64,000 nucleotides of DNA from Mycobacterium syngnathidarum (GTDB lineage Bacteria > Actinomycetota > Actinomycetes > Mycobacteriales > Mycobacteriaceae): positions 372,001-436,000 of the forward strand of contig NZ_MLCL01000089.1 of NCBI RefSeq assembly GCF_001942625.1, given 5' to 3'. Shown in pieces: positions 50,967-58,838 of the stretch. A program made the position numbers and the translations under genes. Numbering within the stretch: the first letter of the stretch is position 1; every line of letters starts with the position of its first letter. The notes beneath the pieces were generated by a model. It worked only from the letters and a program-made list of their open reading frames with translations. It searched no databases and was not told where the DNA came from.

Positions 50967-51436
50967 CAACCGCACAAGGCGAGGTCCGCGCGCGGCGGCC
51001 GCAGCAACATGAAGCGCTCATGCAGGAAATGCAGAATGAGGCCAAGTTCCCGACCTATCGCGACATCCTGCTCTTCGCCGCGGCAGTCGGGTTTCATCAG
51101 CAGCGTCGTGTGTCATTCACGGCCAGCTCCGGGGATCCCATCCGTTACGAGGTACTAGCAACTCCGGGATTCAGCGACACACTGATCAACATGATCGCGG
51201 CGAATGTCGTTTCAGACGACGCGGAGATCATGGATAGCACCCGCTTGGAGGAGCGCGTCAAGATCTTCGAGGAGTTCGCGAACGGCGGTCTTGAGTACAT
51301 CCAGGAGCAGATCAACGTTCGACGCCAACCAGTCGACCTCGTTGTAATCGACCTTGTGACAGAAGTTCTGGCCGATGAAGGCGGGGCGAAGCCTCTGTCG
51401 GTTGGCGAACTGCTGAGCGGGGTTACCTGGGGTTGA
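50963..51436 (+). CDS. DNA phosphorothioation-associated protein 4-like
   Basis: 157 aa, GTG start overlapping the previous stop by 4 bp. Segments FPTYRDILLFAAAVGFHQQRR, PIRYEVLA, LINMIAANVVSDDAEIM and RVKIFEEFANGGLEYIQEQI match the pattern I remember for the family annotated as DNA phosphorothioation-associated protein 4. Its biochemical role is not known. The match ties this five-gene operon to the Dnd system. It is the last gene of the operon. Confidence 0.7.
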   Translation: MTTAQGEVRARRPQQHEALMQEMQNEAKFPTYRDILLFAAAVGFHQQRRVSFTASSGDPIRYEVLATPGFSDTLINMIAANVVSDDAEIMDSTRLEERVKIFEEFANGGLEYIQEQINVRRQPVDLVVIDLVTEVLADEGGAKPLSVGELLSGVTWG

Positions 51437-51505
51437 CGTAGCCGGTATTTGTGGGCTGGCGGATGTATGGCAGCATTCCGGTTCGCAGATGGGGGTTGCT
51501 GAATA

Positions 51506-53737
51506 TCAGTCGCCAAGCAGCTCCTCGAGACTCGTAACTGCACCATCGGCATTGTCGTCCGACAAATCATCTTCCGGCCTGACCTTGGTTACACCATCGT
51601 CGTCTGGTTGGGTCGAATCGCCGACATCGGTTCGATTATCAAACCATTGAGAAAATTCAGACTCATCGACGGCGCACCATTTTGCGAGCGCCCTCTGAAG
51701 AGACTTTTTTGCAGCCGCTTCAGCATCATTCTTCAGACCGGCTGCCGCCTGCCCAGGATTGCTGGTCGCTAGCGCTTTTAAGTGTTGCTCGGATAGTAGG
51801 TTGAAGTAGAAGCTCCGACCCCTGTTGCGCTTCTGATCAAAAACAACCTTGTCCGGAACCCATGCAGCAATATGAGGCCAAACCGCGTCAGAGGATAAGA
51901 TCTCTAACCAGAAATAGCGGAAATAGACGGCTTGAAGCGCATCCATGTTCTGGATCTGATTCAGGGGATGCGTTACCTCTGCCTTATTCAACGCCAAACG
52001 TCGATCAGCAGCTTTTCCATGATCTTGATCAAAATAATTGTTCAGGCCATCGACCATTGCCGCCGCCAGAATGGGCAACTCGTCCAGCACGGCAGCGTTG
52101 GCATCTTTACGGAGCTCCCAAAGTGTACCCAAACTGAGCAATAGGCCCAGCTGACAAGCTTGGGTATTTAGCACGGCATACGCAGCTTTCGATTTCTTTA
52201 GCAAGCCGTCCGACGCCCCGCCCATATACTGATTTGCACGATAGCTCTCAAATACTCCCTCTCGCTTCAGAATGGCCTCCCAAGCCACCACCACGTCGGA
52301 TTTTTGCCCCTTCGCTCCGTTCGACAGATAATGTTCATAGCTATCTTTTAAGGTCCAGTACACGCCTACACCACCGAACAATGCATCATACGCAAGAGTT
52401 AGCGATGTCTCGTCTCGATGCCAGTTGTCTTTCAACTCTTGTAGCGCATCGACATGTGCCGAATACGGGCGGACAGACGATAGCAACAAAAGAAAGGACT
52501 CTCCCCAAGTCGCTGCGAAACGATCCGAGATCTTATCGACCTGCCCCAGAGGAAAATCTTCATTACCGAGCTCGTCACGCCGATATGTGTAACCACCATC
52601 CTCAAATTGATTCGGAAACAGTGAGTCGGTCTGAAGTTGTTCCCGCATACAAGCATCGCGGTCAATTTTATTGGGACGCCCTCGCGACTTTCGCACATCC
52701 ACATTCGAAAGCAATTTAGCGGGTCCAAATATGCACCAGTCAACCGCTTCTTTCAAGAGGTGAATGTTGGTGACCACAGACCATCTTGCAGGCCTGCTAG
52801 TATTTACAATGGGATTGTCATACTCGACTGCTATTAGTGGCAGTAACCGATCTGTGTCATCGGAACGAAGTTCACTCAACATTCTACGAGTTAGAATGTT
52901 GGTAAGTTCTGCATCCGACAGAAGAATAATGCGCGACTCAGACGGCGGTCGGGCTTCTCGGTTCACGTCAACAAATAGTTTTCGTGCAGCCTCGTGAGCC
53001 CGAGCATTTTCGCCAGTTTCAGCAGGCAACCAGCACACAGCCACAGGCACTTCGATCGAAGCTAGATCGAGCGCTCCTTGACCACCCTTTTTAAGTTGCT
53101 TGGTAACTTCATTTTCATAAAAGGAGCGATACTTGGCCCCTGTCGAATCGGCCCAACTATTCGACAACGTCCGCTCAATAGCCAGCAGCGCCATAGCGCG
53201 ATGCTGTCCGTCGAGGACCACGAGCTTTGCCTCGGTACTATTCCACCAGAGTTTTCCAACATTCACAGGATGAAGACGTCCGTCGACATCCAGTAACTGC
53301 TGTACCTTGAATGCCGACCCCGCCTTCTCCTCGCGCCACCGCGTTCCATCATCATCGACCGTGTCAGACGAGGCGCCGAGGGCAGGAAACTTCGTGGGCT
53401 TCTTATTTTTGAAGGGTAGTAAGATTGCAACAATGGGAGGAAAGAATGCCGGACCCGTCGGCTTCTTTTCAAGGAGGTACGGAATTAACTTGATGGCAAC
53501 CCGATGATCGTCAAGATCCCGTTGCAGCAGTTGGTTGAAATCAAGACTGTCAGGCTCCATTATCTCACGAACCGGCGATAAGCTCTTTGTTAGCTGCCGC
53601 TCGGGCTCTGCCGAATCTTCTCCTAGGCGGGCCTTGGTTAGAACGTAAGAAACCTGCCCGGCGGGGGTATTAAAAACCCCCCATGTGCCCTGTACATAAT
53701 CTCTAAATTCGAGCTTCTTACCAGCGCCAAACACCAT
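51506..53737 (-). CDS. Large DGQHR-motif protein (DndB-like core, 743 aa)
   Basis: ATG at 53737. The centre has KLVVLDGQHRAMALLAIERT (DGQHR 176-180) and KLFVDVNREARPPSESRIILL, the two hallmarks of the DndB/DGQHR (ParB-like) fold, in a larger frame than DndB (382 aa). The C-terminal half is helical and ends acidic (RPEDDLSDDNADGAVTSLEELLGD). The base composition is visibly more AT-rich than that of its neighbours (ATA, TTA, AGA codons), which suggests independent transfer. The GIY-YIG-like gene is 3 bp upstream on the same strand. Confidence 0.75.
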   Translation of the reverse strand: MVFGAGKKLEFRDYVQGTWGVFNTPAGQVSYVLTKARLGEDSAEPERQLTKSLSPVREIMEPDSLDFNQLLQRDLDDHRVAIKLIPYLLEKKPTGPAFFPPIVAILLPFKNKKPTKFPALGASSDTVDDDGTRWREEKAGSAFKVQQLLDVDGRLHPVNVGKLWWNSTEAKLVVLDGQHRAMALLAIERTLSNSWADSTGAKYRSFYENEVTKQLKKGGQGALDLASIEVPVAVCWLPAETGENARAHEAARKLFVDVNREARPPSESRIILLSDAELTNILTRRMLSELRSDDTDRLLPLIAVEYDNPIVNTSRPARWSVVTNIHLLKEAVDWCIFGPAKLLSNVDVRKSRGRPNKIDRDACMREQLQTDSLFPNQFEDGGYTYRRDELGNEDFPLGQVDKISDRFAATWGESFLLLLSSVRPYSAHVDALQELKDNWHRDETSLTLAYDALFGGVGVYWTLKDSYEHYLSNGAKGQKSDVVVAWEAILKREGVFESYRANQYMGGASDGLLKKSKAAYAVLNTQACQLGLLLSLGTLWELRKDANAAVLDELPILAAAMVDGLNNYFDQDHGKAADRRLALNKAEVTHPLNQIQNMDALQAVYFRYFWLEILSSDAVWPHIAAWVPDKVVFDQKRNRGRSFYFNLLSEQHLKALATSNPGQAAAGLKNDAEAAAKKSLQRALAKWCAVDESEFSQWFDNRTDVGDSTQPDDDGVTKVRPEDDLSDDNADGAVTSLEELLGD

Positions 53738-53740
53738 TGA

Positions 53741-54460
53741 TTATCGCCTCCCCAATATTGGTGAATAGATCCGGTGCAATATCCATTCAGCTGACTCAGC
53801 CATTTCACGCAATTGCTCCGAAGAAAGTTCGCTCAATTCTTCCTCGAGATCTATCACCCACACCTCAAGTCTTTCCATCGCGATATTTCTAGCTGCGGCG
53901 CGTTCACCAAAAGATTTGCCAGCTAATTTTATAGCAGCGATGTCCTCAGGATGGTCGCGAAGCCAACTCATCGCCTTACTATAGCTCTTCTTATGGTCTG
54001 TTAACCTTCGCCTCAAGTCCTCTGCTACTCCGATATACAAAGGTGTGCTGAACGTTGGGGTCGCGTGCTCTAGCAATTTAGCTACGACTTTTCTCGCTCC
54101 CGGCGTTTCAACTGCCTTCATAATCCTCGGATGCGTTTGTTGGGCCGACTCGCCACCGTCGTTATGGCCGGATGATGATCCCCCCTCTGCGAACGGAAAA
54201 TCTACCGCGAGATCACCCCGCCATCGCGCCCCATAGGCGCCTTGGCCCGACAGTTGAACGGCGAGCGGTTCAAACTGTCCGCCATACCGGCATATTAGCT
54301 CCGCAAAGGGCCCGAGCGCTTCATCTCCGGTGGGACCAGGTTGAAATTGCCAATCCTGCTCAGTTGCGCGAAACGCGGCATACCAAGCGTAAATACCTGG
54401 AGCCTCCGGCGCCTCACTAACATCGAGCATCGAGTACCGGGTTGCGCCGGGATGAGTCAT
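53741..54460 (-). CDS. GIY-YIG-like nuclease with a long insertion
   Basis: 239 aa, ATG start at 54460. APGIYAWYAAF (GIY at 22-24) and STPLYIGVAEDLRRRLTDHKK (YIG at 142-144, Arg next) are both present, followed by AWxxARNIAMERLEVWVIDL-type helices and the C-terminal AESAEWILHRIYSPILG segment with the catalytic Glu. The two halves are separated by about 115 residues where GIY-YIG domains normally have 10-15, including a Gly/Ser/His-rich insert (AEGGSSSGHNDGGESAQQTH). AT-rich like its partner. Confidence 0.7.
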   Translation of the reverse strand: MTHPGATRYSMLDVSEAPEAPGIYAWYAAFRATEQDWQFQPGPTGDEALGPFAELICRYGGQFEPLAVQLSGQGAYGARWRGDLAVDFPFAEGGSSSGHNDGGESAQQTHPRIMKAVETPGARKVVAKLLEHATPTFSTPLYIGVAEDLRRRLTDHKKSYSKAMSWLRDHPEDIAAIKLAGKSFGERAAARNIAMERLEVWVIDLEEELSELSSEQLREMAESAEWILHRIYSPILGRR

Positions 54461-55023
54461 GAAGTCGGTCCTTGTCGATGCATAACCAGATCCGTGAGTT
54501 CGTAGTCGACACAGTCTTCCACTCTCGCGACGTTATCCTGTCACAAGTGCACTTGCCTGGACGTCAGAGAGCCGACCAGACCGTTGCCGGCCATCGTTGA
54601 CGGCCGGCAACTTCCGGGCGCTACCCGTGCAAGGCGTCCGTCGCAACCTGCGTGGGCTACCCACTTGCGGGTAGAACGGGCATCAGACTGCGCTCACTCG
54701 TTCGGCTACGCGACTGTGCCCGATGTAATCAGGGCGTCTCGCACACCACTCAACTGAGCGCAAACGAGTAGGTGGCCATCCAAGCGGTCGAACCGATCAC
54801 GTTTCTGGGAAAACTCGGCGGTGGTCCGGCGTCTGCACTTCAGTGGAAAGTAGGAGACCCGCGGACGGCGTTCGTTACTCGTCTCATTCGGCGGCTGTGT
54901 TAGCCAGTAAACGACGGCTTGCGCCGTTAGGGGCTGCAGTGGACCCGAGACGACGATCGAGCGCTTTTGCTGCCGTCCACGCGTTCCGGAAATACGCAAT
55001 TGTTGATCCGACCATGGTCGCGT
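54461..55023. other. 563-bp dyad-rich region without a convincing gene
   Basis: GTTGCCGGCC (54583-54592) and GGCCGGCAAC (54602-54611) form a perfect 10-bp stem with a 9-base loop. A second stem, CTACCC-acttgc-GGGTAG, lies at 54657-54674. The open frames (such as 54706-54999 on the minus strand) have no gene character. It separates the methyltransferase from the GIY-YIG unit on the same strand, and may hold their terminator, a promoter or an old insertion scar. Confidence 0.4.
54583..54611. terminator. Perfect 10-bp GC-rich hairpin, possible terminator
   Basis: Stem GTTGCCGGCC/GGCCGGCAAC with a 9-base loop (ATCGTTGAC). No T-tract follows on either strand, which is usual for mycobacterial terminators. 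It lies about 410 bp beyond the end of the methyltransferase gene, so it may instead be an attachment or regulatory structure. Confidence 0.35.
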
Positions 55024-56472
55024 TTACGCACGAACTAATCGGTGACCACGCAGGTCAACACCTGATGTAGCCAAGATCTCCCGCCACCCTTTCAGGGTCC
55101 CAATTCGCTCAGGGTGGTCGTACAACCCCGCCCGCATTTCGGCACGCGTCAGGCGTTCGTAGAGGGCGCGCTTGGGGTCATCAACACCAAGGAACTCTTC
55201 CTTGCGATGGAGCAGCGGCGGGTTCTCGCTGCGACTGTAGTCACGCCAGTCGACGCTCAGTCGACGGAGGTTAACGGTCACCGCTGAGCGCAGTGTCGGG
55301 TGTGGATCCTTATCAAATGTCGGGTATGTCAAGTAAGAGACCTGAGGTTCAGTAACCGACAGCTTGATCATGTTGGCATGCTCGACTGTTCCAGCCAACA
55401 CTCGGGCGCAGCCCTCGAATACCTGCAGCATCGGCGGGATCTCGCCCATCGCCGACCGATGGACATACAGCGCACTTGGAGTTTGCTTGCCGACCTTCGA
55501 GCTGCGCGCGTTCAGCAAAAGCAGCGCCTGGTCCCCGCAGGCGACCAGCATGCGGTCTGCTTCAAGGCAGGCCTGTTTGTAAGTGCCGAACAGTGTTCGG
55601 ATATCCGTGGCTAACGAACGTTCCAACTGCGAAAAGCGCGGGCGTCTACGGAATCTGGACAACGCAACGTAGATCAATAACTCAGCTCGACGCTGGATCG
55701 TGACTTGGTCCCAATAGCCGTCATCGGTAACCTGTCGGATCAGCCGCTGAGCCCGGCCGAGCCCGCCTAGAGCTTCCCGGATTGGCTCCGTCATTTCTAC
55801 GGGCAGCTCGCCCGGCCTCGGCGTGCGCGCATGTTGACTCATGAAGGTGAGGAGAGGTGCGAGCGCTTCGCGGTTAGTCTCGAACAACGTCTCCGGAGAG
55901 ACACGGATCCGCGGACGGTATGCATAGACCCGCGATGCCAGGAATGACTGCACATCCGTCTCATTCCGAAACAGGTAGAAAACTCCGGGAGCCGCGGCGT
56001 AGGGATGTACGCCAAGCGAACCTTCGATCCAGGTCGCGAGTTCGGGCTGGTCATAGAACTTTTGAAATGTCCCCGAACGCGTGAGTAGTCCGTCACCCAT
56101 TGGACGACCAACCAAGTCGCGGGCATCCCATGTCATTCGAGCCGAGACAATGAGCAGCCGCTCTGTCAGTCCCCACGCAGAACGCAGAGTTTCGATTCGC
56201 TCAGCTGGATTCTCGATAACGTTGATTACGTAGCCGAGGTTCACGATCGGCGCAGCCTTGCGAGGCACAGTCGGCCGGTGTGTGGGATCCCAACCGTCGG
56301 CATCGAACCCCAACGACCGCAAATGGCGAACATCGTCGCCCTTGCCACAACCGTAATCGAATACGGCACAGCCACTCTCCAACAACCCATCAGTCATTGC
56401 CCGGGCTATCGGCCGCGAAAGCGCGGTTCGCGTCAGCGCGGTCTTATGCCGAGCAACGCCAGTGACGCTCAT
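55024..56472 (-). CDS. DNA phosphorothioation-associated putative methyltransferase
   Basis: 482 aa, ATG overlapping the dndE stop by 4 bp. SAM-binding motif I is CAVFDYGCGKGDDVRHL (about 36-52), with WDPTHRP and YVINVIENPAERI as later motifs. The rest (LEADRMLVACGDQALLLLNARSS, RVLAGTVEHANMIKLSV) matches the family that I recall as the dnd-associated methyltransferase, found only next to dnd genes. The methyl acceptor is unknown; DNA is inferred. It is the last gene of dndBCDE-MTase. Confidence 0.87.
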   Translation of the reverse strand: MSVTGVARHKTALTRTALSRPIARAMTDGLLESGCAVFDYGCGKGDDVRHLRSLGFDADGWDPTHRPTVPRKAAPIVNLGYVINVIENPAERIETLRSAWGLTERLLIVSARMTWDARDLVGRPMGDGLLTRSGTFQKFYDQPELATWIEGSLGVHPYAAAPGVFYLFRNETDVQSFLASRVYAYRPRIRVSPETLFETNREALAPLLTFMSQHARTPRPGELPVEMTEPIREALGGLGRAQRLIRQVTDDGYWDQVTIQRRAELLIYVALSRFRRRPRFSQLERSLATDIRTLFGTYKQACLEADRMLVACGDQALLLLNARSSKVGKQTPSALYVHRSAMGEIPPMLQVFEGCARVLAGTVEHANMIKLSVTEPQVSYLTYPTFDKDPHPTLRSAVTVNLRRLSVDWRDYSRSENPPLLHRKEEFLGVDDPKRALYERLTRAEMRAGLYDHPERIGTLKGWREILATSGVDLRGHRLVRA

Positions 56473-56861
56473 GCGGCCGGCGGGTCGCTCAATCCCACAC
56501 TCGCGAGACCGGCTACATCGGAGACACGTGGATCACCGACGAGATAGCTGATCCCCCGGTGAAGATGCAACCGGAACTGCTGGGCCAGGGTTTCGTCATC
56601 CAGCTCCAGTCCGTCTTCGTGGCAACGCAAACGAAGCAGCGCCCACAATACATCACCGTGATCGCCCCCGAAGGTTCGCCAATCCATCTCGACTGTGCTG
56701 TCGAACGCTAGTTTCAAGACGGGCGGCGGCGCAGCTTCCGCCAGTGATCGGCATAACGCCCACCGACACAGCACATTCCAATGCGCGATACCCGTCCTGC
56801 GTTTCAATGTAATCAGCTGATCACGTGCCGTCTGGGACACGCGGATATGGTCAACAGGCAT
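56469..56861 (-). CDS. dndE: DNA sulfur modification protein DndE
   Basis: 130 aa. HIRVSQTARDQLITLKRRTGIAHWNVLCRWALCRSL is nearly the family consensus. DndE binds nicked or supercoiled DNA and is needed for PT modification. The rest includes VEMDWRTFGGDHGDVLWALLRLRC and the C-terminal YLVGDPR. Start ATG is 3 bp from the end of dndD. Confidence 0.95.
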   Translation of the reverse strand: MPVDHIRVSQTARDQLITLKRRTGIAHWNVLCRWALCRSLAEAAPPPVLKLAFDSTVEMDWRTFGGDHGDVLWALLRLRCHEDGLELDDETLAQQFRLHLHRGISYLVGDPRVSDVAGLASVGLSDPPAA

Positions 56862-56864
56862 GCC

Positions 56865-58838
56865 TCACCCCCAGAAATAGCCGTTTTCGACGGACGTCGC
56901 ATTAGTGGCTGAATCGAACACGAGCTGATACGAGCGACCAACCCTTTTAGTAATCCGATCGAGCGCTTCATCATCGATCTCGGTGTCAGTCGACAGCAAC
57001 ACGACCTGGTGACTGGCTTGCGGGAAGTAGCGCTCAAGCAAGTGTTCACGGTGGGTGCCGTCCAACCGCCCTAGCGGCGTATCGATTACGACCGGCAGCG
57101 GCTGGCCGGCGGCCCTCGCCAAGCCCCACAGTAGCGCCACAGCCAACAGCTGACGTTCGCCTGCCGACAAATCCGTCGCCGGCAATGGACGACCGTCAGA
57201 CCCCGTTAGTGAGACCGAGTGCGTCTCCGGATCGATCTGGACATCGGCGATCAGGTTTTGCTTACGTAGCAAGACATTTAGAGCCTCAAGAACCAACTGG
57301 GATATTCGACCGAGGTGTTGCCGTGTCGCAGCGACACGCAGCTGGTTCAGCGTTGCACTGACGCGATCCGCATGGTCAACCATCCTACGGTCGTCATCGG
57401 CTGCGAGATTCTCGTGAGCCACTTTGTCGAGCGCAGCCTCGTAGGCTGAGTGTGCCTTCACACGCGAATTCTGTGCTGACTGAAGCGATTCGCTCGCCAA
57501 CGCAAGCGCCGCTTCGGCCCGAAGCAATGCAGTTCGAGCATCCTCACGCTGTTCCTGCAGGGGAGCCAACGCTTCAGGGTCGGGTATCGCAGCAAGCATC
57601 CGCTCCGCCTGATCCAGCTCGTCCACGATTTGCGAGCGCTGATGCACCAAATCTTGCAGCCGTCTCTTTACGCTGGGGAGATTCTCCATTGAGAGGAATT
57701 CAAGAGCAACCGGTGGACCGAACTCCACTATGGCGTCAGTTGTCGAAGACAAATCACGTTCTTGGCGATCGGCCTCCAGATAGCGCTGAACTTCTTCGAT
57801 CGCCACAGCTTCGACTTTCGCAGACCTAAGCTTTCCCAGCACGGCGTCATCACGAGCAAGAAGTGCATCCGACAAGAGTGCGGCACGTTTAGCGCCCTCT
57901 TCAATGTTTACCTGGGCAATCAGCCGGTTGAGGAGGCCAGTGACCTGAAGAAGTGGTGCGCTCCCAGCCATTTCATGGCGGATCTCGTCTTCACAGCGTG
58001 CCAGACTCGCTCGCGCTTTCGCCACAGCGGCTTCGGAGGACTCATGCCGCTCAAGAAGGTCACCACCAGCAGCACGGAACGCCTCGGTTGCCTCGAAATA
58101 CAGTTTTTCGTAGCGCTCGACTTCGCTGCGGCGAGCAGCTTCGGCTTCATGGCCAGACTCTTCTGCTTGGCGGAGAGCGGTGACTAGCTGCCTCTTATCA
58201 TCGATCTCCTGCCCGAGGCTCTCAGGAACCTGGGCACTGCGATGCCGTCGTTTGAGCACCGCCAAATCGGTGCTGAGCCGATCAACGAGATCAAGTCCGA
58301 GGAGAGCCGCAAGCGCTGAACGGAGCACCTGGCGCGAGCGTTCTAGATCTGCAAGGGCTTCTATTTGCTCACCGTCGAAGAAGAACAGTCCAGCGATGCC
58401 GCGGGGCAAGAAGGTCTCGACATGTTCGCTCCAGGTCGAGGTCAGCGATTGGTTGTGTCTTCCATCCACCGATACGTTCAATATCTCGCGTATCGAAGCG
58501 CCGGTGCTCTTCCAGCTGCGGCGCAACCAGTAGGTGTGTGCAGCACCCTCCTGATGTGCTGTGAAGGTCAGTTCGATTGCCGCACCATCGCTGACCGGTA
58601 CGCCACGGTGGATGAGACCTCGAAGGTAGTTGTCATAGCTGCCATTTCGGCGTGCCGGGCCCTGCGCTAACGGGCCATACAAAGCAAGTTGGATCGACTC
58701 CAAGATGGTGGTCTTACCTGCACCGTTGAGGCCGCCAATCAGGATTATCGGCTTCTTGGGTGACGTTGGCGTCAGGTCGATTTCGTGTCTGCCGGCGAAT
58801 GTTCCCACGTTATGGAGAACGAGCTTGTTGAGGATCAT
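56865..58838 (-). CDS. dndD: DNA sulfur modification protein DndD (SMC-like ATPase)
   Basis: 657 aa, ATG overlapping the dndC stop. Walker A ILIGGLNGAGKTT (35-43), FFFDGEQIEALADL typical of DndD, coiled coils, ATDLSAGERQLLAVALLWGL (signature) and VVIDTPLGRLDGTHR (Walker B). The only Cys in the coiled coil is single (ARCED), so no zinc hook is seen, in contrast to the DndD-like protein at 48909. DndD supplies ATP-driven DNA handling or nicking during sulfur insertion. Confidence 0.95.
   Translation of the reverse strand: MILNKLVLHNVGTFAGRHEIDLTPTSPKKPIILIGGLNGAGKTTILESIQLALYGPLAQGPARRNGSYDNYLRGLIHRGVPVSDGAAIELTFTAHQEGAAHTYWLRRSWKSTGASIREILNVSVDGRHNQSLTSTWSEHVETFLPRGIAGLFFFDGEQIEALADLERSRQVLRSALAALLGLDLVDRLSTDLAVLKRRHRSAQVPESLGQEIDDKRQLVTALRQAEESGHEAEAARRSEVERYEKLYFEATEAFRAAGGDLLERHESSEAAVAKARASLARCEDEIRHEMAGSAPLLQVTGLLNRLIAQVNIEEGAKRAALLSDALLARDDAVLGKLRSAKVEAVAIEEVQRYLEADRQERDLSSTTDAIVEFGPPVALEFLSMENLPSVKRRLQDLVHQRSQIVDELDQAERMLAAIPDPEALAPLQEQREDARTALLRAEAALALASESLQSAQNSRVKAHSAYEAALDKVAHENLAADDDRRMVDHADRVSATLNQLRVAATRQHLGRISQLVLEALNVLLRKQNLIADVQIDPETHSVSLTGSDGRPLPATDLSAGERQLLAVALLWGLARAAGQPLPVVIDTPLGRLDGTHREHLLERYFPQASHQVVLLSTDTEIDDEALDRITKRVGRSYQLVFDSATNATSVENGYFWG

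Noticed and set aside
54706..54999. 97-aa minus-strand frame in the dnd gap
   Set aside because: No motif, no SD, and Arg-rich shadow-like composition.
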